Source of the DNA: Zonotrichia leucophrys gambelii
Lineage: Eukaryota; Chordata; Aves; Passeriformes; Passerellidae
Direction: 5' to 3'
Length of the DNA: 64,000 bases
Assembly (NCBI RefSeq): GCF_028769735.1
Contig: NC_088178.1
Span: forward strand, 8,188,001 to 8,252,000
The position numbers were made by a program, and so were the translations under genes. Shown in pieces: positions 1 to 12,172 of this stretch. Each line of letters starts with the position of its first letter. Positions within the stretch are counted from its first letter, which is position 1. Under the pieces are notes generated by a model. That model was not told the origin of the DNA. It searched no databases and was given only the letters and a program-made list of their open reading frames with translations.

Positions 1-1654
1 GGAAAGAAGAGTTCTGAATTAAACTGGGTCTTTCATCTCCTGCCATTCATCCTTTCTTATTTGACTTTCTAATGGCGCTGGGTGTGCTGACAGTACCTAT
101 TGCTACAGCGTAGCTGATGTGGAAAACTTGCCAAACTCTGCAGAAGCGCTCAGCCAGCAGCCACCCTGAGCCTTATCTCTGCCTTATCTCTGCCTCGTCC
201 ATCTCCCCATCTCCCATTGCCTCTTATTCATCTCTTCCACCAGCTGAGAAATGAGCTGAGCAACACAAATGCCTTCTTGAGCTAAGCAGATTTTCTGTCA
301 CCCACAAAATCCACAACTGCCTGAATTTGATGTTTTCCTTGATATAAACGCAGCCTGAGTATTTTAATACACATTTGTAAATATCCAGAGAGAAACTGCT
401 GAAAAAATGAGAGACAATACACTCAGCCATCCTGCATTTAGGTGTGTGGCTTTTTAAGAAGTTTTGAGGCTTGGCAATTAAAAAACCCAATAAATTAAAA
501 TAAGCTTTAAGTGGTGGGTGAATTTTACACAAGTCAGAGCTGAAGTCCACCAATGACAAAATAAAATCTATAATGAGGAACTATGTGTATATCTGAGTGG
601 AAAATAACTTGCAAACTTATTTTTTTAGCAATTCATAGAAACTTGGTTACTTTCTGTTGGTAAGAACAGGGAACATTTGCCATTAAATGATAGTTTAATC
701 TTATGAAAGTAAATATTCACATGCATCTCTGGTTTAAAAGAAAACAATTTCATTGCTTTATTTTCAAGCATTCGTGGTTTTACCTACTCTCTACACAGTT
801 CTGCCCAGGCTCTGTTTTTCCCAGTTATTGGTGTATTCATACGTGATCTTAGTCCTTGCTGTGCTCTGTGTGATTTCTGGCTGATCAGAAAAGTGTGTAT
901 TTATGTGTTTTTAGTGCAGTGCAATTTCCTTCCATATGTCTCTAAATGCCCACTTTTACTTTGAAATAGAGAGCATTTTCAAAGGGAGATTCAAGGCTTT
1001 TAGGAAAGCTTAAAATCGAAGCTGTAGATTTGACATTTTAGTAGATTTCTAATACAGGATATTTTGAAATGATTATTTATGTTTTACTGTGTTCATACAG
1101 TATTGTGAATTTTAACACAGTGGTTTTAATGTGAATGCTGGGGATATTCTAAGGGTTTTTTCTTTACTATATGTAGGGGATTATGTTATTGGTGGATTAA
1201 TTAAAAAAAGAGGGGCAGAAGAGCAGTCCTCTTTTCAGGGCTTTGTCCTTCTACTAAAATCTTATGTTTAGAGTCTTGCATACATTCCCATATCTAGTTA
1301 ATAATATAAAGATGTAAAAGCAGTTTTTATTTCTCTTCTGTGCTCCACATTTATTCTCAAGCCAGAATTACTGAAGGAGAAGATAAGAGCATGAGGTGAA
1401 AAGCCCAAGGTTGAAATGAGATGGCTCACAGGTGGGTTGGCAATTTTCTGGAGCCTAGAGTAAACATGAAGTAAATGGAAATCTCAGTAGCCAGGGAGGA
1501 AGGAGCTCTCCAGAGGAGAATTAAATGACTTGGGACAAAATTCATTCATTTATAGTGGTACCACTCTCAGCTGGACCAAACACCTCTGTCCTCAAAACCA
1601 TTTGGATTTGGCATTTAAAGTTTTTCCTTTTTTATAAGATTGCAAAGTAATAAA
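1..1654. other. AT-rich non-coding sequence, no gene seen
   Basis: No frame longer than about 110 codons is present, and the only such frame (minus strand, 224-559) looks like nothing known. I see no splice-flanked coding block, repeat tail or RNA gene. The stretch is ordinary AT-rich unique sequence with short A and T runs. Confidence 0.75.
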
Positions 1655-2010
1655 TTGTAGGCACACAGTGTGTGGTAATTGGCAGTGGGGCTGGCCCAGC
1701 CTCATCCCCAGTGGGTGCAGCTGTGAGCAGCAGGTGAGCAGCACTGACAGCAACGAGCCATGGAGTGCCCAGGGGCACTGAGCAGCCACCAAAGGGAACA
1801 GAGGGCACACAGGGGCAGGGCACCAACAGGAGGGGATAAAAGGCTGGGCTGGAGAACAAGAAGGGTGGATGCTTGCAGCTTTCTGGTGAGGTAGGGTGTC
1901 GCTGTGTAGGGGTTGAAGCTTTCTGAAATTGTGTGGTGATGCTCTGTGTACTGTGGCCATCTCAACTGCGACATGTGCTGCAACAATAAGCGTCTTTAAT
2001 CTTTAAATTT
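1655..2010 (+). mobile_element. Possible solo LTR of an endogenous retrovirus
   Basis: This GC-richer island in AT-rich sequence has the order expected of a retroviral LTR. A TATA-like ATAAAA lies at 1836-1841, and a polyadenylation-like AATAAG lies at 1985-1990, about 150 bp downstream. The AATAAG is followed by 'cgtcttt', which resembles the R/U5 junction of avian LTRs. Both boundaries are guesses: I could not identify clean TG...CA ends or a target-site duplication, and there is no internal gag or pol sequence beside it. It could instead be unique GC-rich DNA with a chance TATA box. Confidence 0.35.
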
Positions 2011-2136
2011 AATTCATTATCAATCTTGCAGGATATTAATGTTGACTTTGAAAATCCTCATTTCTGTAACAAAAAAATTCCAGATATATTTTTGGTCTTT
2101 CTAACCTCAGCATTTTAAAACATGTCTGGCTCAAGG

Positions 2137-2230
2137 TCTGGTTAAAAAACCCCGTAATTCATGATCTGATATAAATGTCCAGCTCTGGTTAAAAAAAACC
2201 TGTAATTCATGGTCTGATATAAAGACATCT
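2137..2230. repeat. Tandem duplication, 47-bp unit, two copies
   Basis: Copies run 2137-2183 and 2184-2230. Each begins 'tctggttaaaaaa', continues through 'gtaattcat', and ends near 'tctgatataaa'. They differ by a few substitutions in the first 40 bases and diverge more at the end. This looks like a small replication-slippage duplication. No coding meaning is evident. Confidence 0.85.
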
Positions 2231-5200
2231 TTGTTAGCAGGCAATAAGTTCTGATAGTGAACACACACTCCCAGGCAGGATTCCAATTTAATTTTGCTGC
2301 TGTATCTGTGGTTAAGTGTTGTACATAAAATAATTACATTTGTAACCGAAACTTTGCAAAGCTTTTTCTTCATATTTTTCTGTTTGACTGCTTAAGTGAT
2401 GGTCCTGCTTTCTTGGGGGTAAAAACTGAGTGTCTATGCATTTGTGACTTTTTATTATAAAAATCTGGACGTTCAGAGGTTTTGTTGTAACAGTCCTACA
2501 CAGGAGGTAGATTTCTAGTCCAGTTATACTGGGAATATTAATAATTTTAATGCCATGTGCTGCAAGATGTTTCTCAAATATCTGATTGCAAATCTGCATG
2601 CAGGTTATAGAGATACTTGAACCCAGTTCTTGAAATATACCAATTTATTATTTAATACTGGTTTTGCTGCTTGTAACAAGAAACTGAAGCAAAAGAAAAG
2701 AAGATTGAGAGCATTGAAGGACCAAAGTATTTTGAGAACTGGGAGATGAAAATATAATGCTCCTTTTTTGTGTTTTGTCATGTTGCTTATACATTTTAAC
2801 TATAACCTGGGAAAGACTACAATGTGTGTCAGTTAAAGATCAAAGTTTTATCCAATCAAGGCACCCTTTTAGGCAATATCCACTTACCCAGCTTAAGGAG
2901 ACCTAGATGGTACATGCAGATTTCTCCTTGATTAACAAAAAAACCAAAGCACTTTTATTGGTTTGGGGTTTTTTTGGGAATGATATTAACAGTTGTTCTG
3001 CTGTGTGTGGGGTTTTTGTGGTGTGGTGTTTCTCTTTGCTTGGTTTTCCCCCTTTATAAGAGCACGATGAATTTTAACAGGTGTGGAGATGTTTGGCTCT
3101 GGTGGATGCTCTCTCCAGGAGATAGAACTCACTTGGTGTGAGCTGGGCACAGATTTAAACAGCGAGCATTTTATGAAGGAACTGGACACAAACCGCAGAA
3201 CAGGAGCCCCCAGAGCAGTCCAAGACTGAAGCCTACTAAAGGTGAGACATTTAATTTTTTTCAAAGCCTCAAGTGCACTGGTTGTAACCTACATCTGATA
3301 AGGAGTAGCAGAGAGAAAAGTGAGGTTTCTCTAGGGTTTTTATTGCAAAACATGGCAGTTAGGATGTGGGATGGGATGAAAATGACAAAATGCAGTCCGG
3401 TTTCCTGGAAGTCATACAGTAGTGAAGTCCAAGCTTTCATGATGCACAGCCTCAGTAAATTTTTATTTGAGCTGAGACCTTTAGCACGGATTACTCTTTT
3501 TTTTATTTATAATGTTTTGTTCCAGAAAAAATATTTATATATTTTGTTCCAGAAAAAATGTAATTTTTTTTTAATTTTCAAAAGCTGTACTGTAAATTTT
3601 CTATTGCATCACTGCTGCAATATGGGGCCAGCACACTTTTGCCAATGACTGTAATATTGTAATAAGGGGAAACAAATAGATCAAACTGGGCAAAGTGCTA
3701 AAGGAAGTGAAGAGAAATAGCTCTCATGGGGAGGGGTTATTGGAAGGAAAACATTCTTTTCCAAGCAGTTATCTCTGGCTCATTGCAGATAACCTTTTAC
3801 TTTGACAATACAAAGGAGCTTTGTGTCCCACAGGCAGCACTGTTCTGAAAGCTTTTCTGAGCTCAGAGGCTGCTGAGATGCTCTCAATACCCAAGTTAAT
3901 GATTTTTTGTTTAGACTGGAAGGGGGGGGACAAGATAGAAAACCCTTATCAAGAGTTTCAAGGAGAAGCATGCAGGACCAGGGAACCTCCTCAATGTGTG
4001 GTCCTTAGTGGCATCACCTAAGGAAGCAGTGATGCCTTGGCCTTTAACTTTCCAGCATCCCTTCAGAAAAAGCCCATTTAAAATACCAGTGACATGGGCA
4101 AAGTAAAAATCTGGACATGTTCCTACCTGAGAATCAATTTGTGTGCTATTGATTTATATGTGTGGCACATTTGGCTTCAGTTTCTTGTTCTGTCTATGGA
4201 GGACAAATGAACACTCCCATAAAAAGCCTTTGAGTTCATAGGTCCCAGTAATAAATAATTTTATTGGACTGATAATAGACCATCATGATGAGGTCTGCTC
4301 AGCTTACCAGCTCCCATGCCTTGGCAAAGGCTCTGTGTAATTCTTCCTGTATCATTGGAATATTGAACTGCAAATTGACTTGTATCAAAAAACATCTCAC
4401 TCAGGATCCTGCTTCTCTGGGACTATATCTTCTGCTTAGATCTCTTCTGGCTTAGTAGCAAGCCCATGCCACACCTGTCTGGGGTCAGCTGGAGTAAGGC
4501 TCCATGAGAAAGCTCCCAGCCATCTCACCTGTCTGACTCTCTGGACTGCAGAATTCTTGGCTCTGATCAGCTCCTTTAGCAGTTGTTTCCTTATTTAGCA
4601 TTTGTGGAGATCTGTATTTGTTTTTTGGGAACTGGAGAAAAAAATGCTAAATGTGGCTGTTGAGGGAATCAGAAGTGGCTGTGGCAGATATGAAGAACAG
4701 GTCAAAATTTTTATATATTCTTCACTTAGAGTAAATTCTCACTTAATTTAGAGAACTTTTCTCCCAAAGTCCTAAGATCTACCACCCTGGATTCTATTTA
4801 ATAACAAAGGAAAAGGCTGTAGTTAGAAGACCTGATTATGATTTTACTGCAAAGACCTAAGTTTAGGGAGTTTAAAAGAGTTTATAGCTTTTGCATTAGC
4901 CATTGAAGCTGCACCTTCTGAGCTGCAGCACAGGTTGGTTTGTGGTTTGTTTTGGAAGTCTCATGACTGTGTTTGGAGGAAAAAAAAAAAGATGAAAACT
5001 ATAGTTTTCAGTAACTTTTTAGGTGGAAAAAAGGCTGAAACTGTTCTTTGACCAAGCAGCTGATCTGAGTCGTGCACCTGCCTTGCTGCATATTCATGAG
5101 ACCAAGGTTTGTACCTTCCATAATGTCATCAGTGCTAAGAAGGGAGACAGCTGATGCTGTGTGCAGCTGTGCTCTGAAATCACACATTTGTCACCTCAGC

Positions 5201-5440
5201 AGCACTTGAATACTTTCTTTACTCCAAAAGAATGGCTCCCAGTTCAGTGGTTCTGCATGGGAAATAAGATATTGCTCATTATAATGGAGGTGAAACTTGA
5301 GCACTCCAGCTAAACAATAAAAACGTGAAGATCAGCCTTAGTCCTGGGCTCACTAACGCTCAGCTCTAGTCTAGTCCTTGAGCAGCCACCTGAAAGCCAG
5401 CTGCTGTTTGAAACAATGTGCTCTGCTTAGACAGAACGTG
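2231..5440. other. Non-coding sequence, no gene seen
   Basis: This is AT-rich sequence with short open frames only. It contains an 18-bp direct repeat (ttttgttccagaaaaaat) at 3515 and 3542, and an A11 run near 4979. A donor-like AAAG/GTGAGA near 3240 follows a pyrimidine-rich acceptor-like site near 3060, but all frames between them have stops, so I do not call an exon. Confidence 0.75.
3515..3559. repeat. Short direct repeat, 27-bp period
   Basis: The 18-mer ttttgttccagaaaaaat occurs at 3515-3532 and again at 3542-3559. It is a partial tandem duplication in an AT-rich context. Confidence 0.8.
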
Positions 5441-5461
5441 GTCTGTCTGTCTGTCTGTCTG
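5441..5461. repeat. (TCTG)n microsatellite
   Basis: Five uninterrupted GTCT units are followed by one G. The array is short, so it may show only modest length variation. Confidence 0.95.
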
Positions 5462-6555
5462 ATGGAAATCCTCTGGTTTGCATCTCTGTTCCTATCTAAA
5501 ATGTGATGGTTGGGTTACATCCTAGTCTGTGGGGAGACACTACACATGTAAATACTTATCTTTTAAAAAAAATTGTCACGAGACTACTGTGTATCAGTGA
5601 CCTTGCATTTCAGCTCTTGGGATGTCACTGCACAGATTTCATAATCAAGTTAATTGAATTGTTTGTTTTTAGAGATTAGGTAGGTGGAGAAATAAAGGTG
5701 TTTATTTGATGTGTATAGATGAACAAAGCAATATGAATTATCATTTGAATCCTAGTCTTTTTATCCTTATAAAAAGGAAAAGCTGGATTCCAGTAAGCAC
5801 AAATTGCTTTCATAGATATTTAATTAGCTTAGGAAAACTGGCAAATTGGAAATAAACTACTTTGGTCCTTGTAGCACTTGTGAATATTTCAGAAGCATAA
5901 AGACTAACAGAGTGCTGAGGCTGGTGCCAAAAGTGTTTGAGCCAAGCACAGCTCAAATTCATAATGAGAGCTTTCCAAGCTGCCCAACTTGTTCCTTTTC
6001 ACATCCTTTGACGTTTTGCTGGCTTGCCTTTGTTCTTGCATGCAAGTCTCCTGTGCAGCCTTGAAACTGTCGCTGTCACGCCATTGGCAGAATAGATGTG
6101 GTGCTTGCAGAGTTGCAGTTCAACCAAAACATTTGGACAAATGCAAATCACACCCCGACCTTGTGCAGCTTCTCTGCAGAAAGCTAAATTTTCTCCCAGA
6201 GGGTGGAATAATGAACTAATATGGATCCTGCCATGAAATGATTCCCAGCAGCTGGGACTGCAACCCAGTAGGAGAAAACTATTATTAAAGGGTTATTTTA
6301 ATTATTTCTTCTTTGATGTATAAAAATGCCATAGGAGAGCCGGGGATTACAAAGTTATGTGCATATAAATTGCAATAAATGGTTTTTTTAAAAAGAATTC
6401 TTACTTAATGTTTTATAAATGGATCTGTGCCACAGCTATCATGCTTCCTGCAAGAGACTTGATGCTGAGTTTGTAGTGGTGTTGGTATGTGCCCTATTTT
6501 CTTTTAGCTCAACTTGAAAATTACTTTAATGTGGTTTGTACTTGAAGTATTTTCC
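5462..6555. other. Non-coding sequence, no gene seen
   Basis: AT-rich unique sequence. The frames near 5846-6219 are short and not protein-like. I recognise no repeat family. Confidence 0.75.
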
Positions 6556-6805
6556 TTTTTTTTTTTTTTGTTTAACCTGAAAGTTTAATTTTTCAAATGT
6601 GATTTAGAGACATAAACTTTTATTGAACTTCGGGTGTTTTTTTGACATTGTCCCTAAATGAGTCCAATTGGTGCCATGAACAACATTGAAGATTTTCGTC
6701 CTTGATCTGTTTTGTGGACAGGTATTCACAAAAAATCATCTTCAGGTGCTCTTTATAAGTGTGATACGTGCATTTAATAACTACAATTATTAAGCTATTT
6801 AACAT
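6556..6805 (-). other. Possible poly(A)-tailed retrocopy 3' end
   Basis: Read on the minus strand, a short open frame of 61 codons ends at 6620. An AATAAA (6624-6619) overlaps its stop codon. A second signal, ATTAAA, lies at 6589-6584 and is followed 14 nt later by an A14 run (6569-6556). A poly(A) signal just before an A tract is the mark of a reverse-transcribed transcript. I do not recognise the peptide, no target-site duplication was found, and the A14 run may be a chance homopolymer. Such retrocopies are rare in birds, so confidence is low. Confidence 0.2.
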
Positions 6806-9800
6806 AACTGAGGCTTTTAAACAGTGTTTCTATAGATAGTATTTGTTTTAAAATAAAAAACTGGGCTTGAGTAAGAAGTTCAAATTAAAACATGTTCATG
6901 TATCTATCTGAAATAACTGGCATATTCAAGAACTACCTAATAGGGCTCTGTTTTCCCTGTGTCTCTTGTTAGTGCCTTCCAAAAAGTCAGGAACAGTTCC
7001 TCAGTACTGTATTTGAACCACCAGTTTGGCCTTCCTGACTGCTGTGATTCTCTAAGATAATTTAGACTATTTCTAGAGCTTTGTTTTTAAAATGTTTGCT
7101 GTAGGACGTTACTTGAAAGAGAAATTTTTATTACGGATGCTGATAAGCATCTTGGACTTCCCAAAACATGAAAATCCCCTCATTTCATCCTTGCTAGCCT
7201 GAGTAAACTCTAAGTAAATGACAACATGTGCCATTTAACAATATTTGCAATTTTTTGTGAATTTGGGCATTGTTCACCAGATGACTGAATGAGAGTTCAC
7301 TGAATTGATTTTTACTCCCATATTTATGGTGAAAGCTTGCTGTTTTCTGTGGTTTTTTTCTGCTTAGACTATGAAAGTATTTAACTGGATTTACTGCTTG
7401 GCTCTAGAAGAGGAGTTCCTGCTGTAAGCCATCTATGTAGACCAGTACCTTTGAGACTTCTGTCCACTAAACTGAACCCCCCAGGCTTCCTGTCATATAT
7501 CTCCATAAGAGTTTGCAGTATTGGTTCCCTGAGCTGGAAGTCCCACTTTGCCCTTGGTGGAATTGCTGGGTTCTGTGTTGAAGACAGCCCCATCCATGGC
7601 ATCGTTGTGACCTGACCTGTGAGGGCTGTTCCTTCAGTGCAGGATGGGTCCCTGGCCAGACACTCAGCCTGGAAATGGATCAGAAAAGCAGCTTTCATAG
7701 CAGCTTTGAAAGGGTGTTTCAGGAGTGCTGGATGAAGCCATCACATGCAGAATTGATAGCAGCTCCTTGTCAGAAGCAGTGCTGGATAACCTGTGTTCTG
7801 TGCACAGATTCTTTGTTGGAGCTGCAGATTCCAGTGATCCCTGGCCTGTCTGAATAAATGACCTGGGAATAAGAGCTTTATCTGCCTCTCCCCTGCACAC
7901 TGCTCAGTGTTGCCCAGTTCCTTGTGTCCCTTGGGGCCCAGCAGCACAGGCAGGGAGTTGGTCCTGGAAGATGAAGGACACCCCTCTCAGCAGACACTCG
8001 GCTGGTTTTCCTTTCACTGGGCTGAACTTCCCACTGAAAGTCCCACTCACTCACCTCCCACAACTACTTGATGGTAGAATCTTGTTAATGTTCATCTTGT
8101 TAATCTTTTTAGAACCATATCCTTATCTATTTATCATCTGTCAGAAGCTTTTGGGGTTTTTTGATCAATACAGAGAACTAGCGGGTATGGGCTCCTAAAG
8201 CTGTAGGGTTTGAGTAGTTCTTTATAGCACATCAGATATAGGAACAGCAGAAAAGAGTAAAAAACAAAGAATAGCTTATTATATGTCACTTTTTAAATTA
8301 ATGGCTTAAAAACAAAGCTACCGAAGTGAATAATTTACATTTAGATATCAGATGAGACTCCACCAAATCAATAGAAAGTTTGTATCTTTCTGTATAAAAG
8401 ATTGATTATTTTCCTCTGGCATTTCCAGAGAGGCAGTATTTTGGGAAAAATCTTAACTGAGGAGAATGAGAAGTAATGCAGATCTGAATTTTAATATTTC
8501 AGTGCAGAACTACGTCCTCTTTCAAGTTATAGTGGAGCAATTTTAAACTTCTGATGTTCCATTCAATTAAAAGCCACAAATGAAGAATGCAGGGAAAAAA
8601 ATAAGGGAGATGTTTTTATATGCAGCATAGTGTAAAAAACCCATACATTTTATAAAGCCCTGTGACACCTATTAGCATTAAGTGTCAGTGATTATTTAGA
8701 TGAATTTTGTTGAATGTTTGGGAGGACAAAACCGTTCCGTTTATTGATAATGAACCTCACATTACAGAGATTTAATCTGGTAAACTCGGCTCTTGCTTAT
8801 CTTCTGAAGATGTCAGAAATTTCTGTAATTATCTTGATTTCAAAACTACTTTAATATAAGTATTTCCTGTTGTTGATTTCTATTCTGGATCTGAAGGATG
8901 AGTGAGAATAATTTGAAAGAGCTTTTGATTAATTGCTGTGTAGTTGTGCTATGTACTTTGTATAAATAGACTGTCTTGTTCCTTGAGCTCTTCAGATTTG
9001 AAAAATGCCAGTAAAATAGTGTTGAATTATATTTAATTATTAAATAATACAATCATCAAAAATCCATGCAGAATGATTGGTCTCTGATAGATAAATTATT
9101 TGCTTGCAACTCGCATTTCTATGATTATTTTAAAGCAGTCTACAGTGAGGATTCAGGAGTGAGAAATTATAGGAACATATTATTTTCTAAGGCTTGATTT
9201 GAATCAAAAAATTAGGGGTTTAAGGTGTAGCAATTCAACTTGGTTCTAATGATAATGAATTTCCTTCTCCTTCTAAAGGTTTAAACATATATGAGCTCTA
9301 GCACCATGATATCTTTTTGGTGCAGATGTGCTTTTCCTACTGAGCCAGTAAGGTCACAGGAAAGCAGCATCAGTCAAGGAAATGCTCAACACTGGGCTGG
9401 TGCTTTTTTGTCATTTAATCTGCTTTGGGACAAGTAAGAAACAGACGCTACCCCTTGCACAGAGTGGGGTGGCTGTAGGAAGTGCTGCTGCAAGAAGTGG
9501 GAGTGTGGAGAGGAGCAAGGGCAGGCTGTTGGTACCCCAGCCCCAGGCTGAGCTGATTGCTGTGCCTGCTGTGCTTGCTGGGGCTGCCTCTGCAGAGTGA
9601 GTGGGAGTTCCAGTGGGTCTGCCTGAATTGCACAGGGAGCTGCTCCTGGCATTCACAGAGGGGATTGTGCAGGCCAGTCATGTGAACCTTTCATTTATCA
9701 TTGGGAGATCTAAGGCAGTGCTGGCTGCACTTGAAGATAAGGCATAAAACTTAGTGGCCCCCATATATGTGCTTATAAAATGGTATTTTACTTTCTTCAT

Positions 9801-12094
9801 CTGTTGTCCTCATTGTACAAACCAGTCTGTTTAGCCAGGCTTCTGTATGGAATGTGGTGGCCAAACTACACTTTGTGTACCATGTTTTATAGATCACAGA
9901 ATATATCAGAAATGTTAAGCGTGTTTATTGTTTGGTTTTTTTAAACTCTTCTGTTGTTAAGGCTGGGGCAGGTTCCATTAATCTTTTCTACCATGTGGGG
10001 AATCTTGTGTTGTTAGAACTTGTTATAAGCAGTATGGATAGTTGTCTTGTTTGGTTTTCTTTGCATAACACAACTTCCAGCAGCAACTTCTGCATGATCT
10101 TTTTGAGGACTGAATCTAATAATAATAAACTAACAAATGTGTTTCAAAGCAAGCAGAATAGTTGCTCAAATTGTTTATTCCACATCAAATTTATACATTG
10201 TGAGTCAAGTTATTATCCACTGATGACTGTTCAAAGTGTATCACCTTGTTGATTCTTTGGAATTACTGCTTCTTTAACCCAAGTAGAAAAATAGAAAATC
10301 TGAGAGAGATGTGGGGTTCTGTGATTACTTCATATGTACCTCATATGTTGTTTTATACAGCCTTATAAGCCCAGTGTTACACCCTTTCCAAAGTATACCT
10401 CTAGAGAAAGCTACAAAATGGAATCCAGGATGGAATTTGGCACTGTAAAATGAAAGTAGTGTAGATTCCAGAACAGGTTGTGTCACTGCTCCACACACAC
10501 AAAATCTTGGCAGCATCTTGGGGTTAGGATGCAAATTGTAATGAGGGCCACTTGAGTGGAACTGCTAAGATGAAAAACCAAAGCCTGTGAGATTGCAATT
10601 AAGGAAATTGGCAAACTGTGAGATCAGAAATAAGCTACTGTGACCCCAGAATCCATGGAATGGTTTAGAAAAACATACTCTGGAAATACTTCAATATTCT
10701 GTGTCCTATTTAAAAACAGCCTCTTTGAATCTGAAAAAAATATTTTACATATGGAAGCACTGGACCAAAGCATGTGGAGATGCTACACCTGAACTTTTTG
10801 TTCTGCTACTTCCCATGAAGTTGGAAAGTTCTCGTGAGCTTCTGAGCAGTCCCAAAGAAGTAAGGCATCAGGAGTGTGATGCTGCACTCTGGTGAACTCA
10901 GTCTCTGGCAGTGTGACTGTCAGATCAATATCTGAGGGAGAGAGGGGCTGAGACCTCCATGACAAGGGAAGCAAGCAGGGAAATAAGGATCTCATCTCCA
11001 TGGTGCATTCTGGAGTTTGTTTAGATTTTTTTGTGGGCCAAAACCAGTTTTGTCTGTAGAACCAGAAGAGCCAGTGGTGGCTTTTCCAGCTGAGCATTAA
11101 TGGTGGCTGTCAGTCCATCCCACCTTGTTGGGGTGGGTGCTGCTTGCAGGCTGCCCGTGGGCAGCCCTGTTCTCCCCCATGGCTGCAGCTCCTGTGACCT
11201 GCATTGGCCACACAGCTGTGTACAGCTCTGGCAGGCACTCACAGAAAATACTGCTGCTCCCCCCAAATCCATACACCTGAGGGGATCTTCGGGTCCATAA
11301 CCATCAGAACAAACTCACAGGTCAACCTTCATATGAGTAAACCAGATTTCCAAAGGCAGGAGGAGAGGATACCATCTTTTAGAGTGCAGTCATGGGGTGC
11401 TGCCTGCCCTGCTCTGAGCAAGGAGAGTCTGCCCCTCTCCAGCTCCTTACTGAGCTGGGAGGACAAGCACAGGTCATGGTTATGGTGGAAGCCTATGTGA
11501 AAGCTGTGGCCTGCAGAGATCCTGCTGAATATTTTAGGTTATTGAGGCAAAAAGGCACAGGTGAACCTGTAACAACTCATCTTTTGTGATGCACCTGGGG
11601 CAGGAATTGAAAATGCACTGGTGGGCAGGCTGCTGGTGGTGTAGAAAGGCATAAAATATGAAACTGTCCAGGAGCTGATGGGACTGACAAGGCCATGGGC
11701 ATGTGCCCCCCAAGCCCACATTCCTGACACATCTGAGCCAGTAACAGAAATGCCATGGGCAGCCCTGGGCCACCTGCCAGGACCCTGGGATTCAGCTGGG
11801 TCAGGAGTGACTGGCCCCCATTACTGTGGGTCCATGCCATGCTGGGTTAAACTGGGCTGGAGGGAAGGAACTTTCATTGGTAGGACTATAGTTTGTGTGT
11901 TTTTGATGGAACAGAAATCACTGGCTGCTCCCACACAATCGTGGTTAACAATGACAATGATAATACAGTAATGGCATCAATACAGCATTTACTGTTGCAC
12001 AAATACTTGATTTGACTCCGGACCTGCTTGTTATATATATTTCTTAAGATACATTTTCAATATAATCATGTGCTGCTTGCATTTTTCCCGTGAA
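6806..12094. other. Non-coding sequence with GC-richer patches, no gene seen
   Basis: Most of this is AT-rich unique DNA. Patches at about 7400-8060, 9450-9680 and 10900-11830 are GC-richer and carry overlapping short frames on both strands. None has a recognisable domain or a consistent reading frame. These patches may be old, unrecognised repeats. No tRNA-like TTC-arm consensus was seen. Confidence 0.7.
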
Positions 12095-12172
12095 AAGTGA
12101 TGAGAGGAGCAGGATAATGGGCCAGATGACCTTCAAAAGTCTCTTTCAACTTGACTGATTCTGATGTTTTTA
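12095..12172 (+). mobile_element. CR1-type LINE 3' tail fragment
   Basis: The segment 'gggccagatgaccttc...agtctctttcaact' followed by 'gattctgat' matches the form of the CR1 3' end: a stretch read as gatgacct...ccttccaac followed by a degenerate ATTCTATG-like terminal repeat. It is in plus orientation, short and diverged, and represents only the 3' untranslated tail of a 5'-truncated insertion. The 5' limit is uncertain. Confidence 0.65.

Noticed and set aside
3060..3241. Exon-like block between a pyrimidine-rich AG and an AAAG/GTGAGA donor
   Set aside because: Stops occur in the frames examined, and isolated splice-like sites are common by chance. A non-coding exon cannot be excluded without RNA data.
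7381..8060. GC-richer patch with several overlapping frames and AATAAA-like sequence at 7853, considered as an LTR
   Set aside because: No TATA-to-poly(A) layout, no termini and no recognised family segment could be argued.
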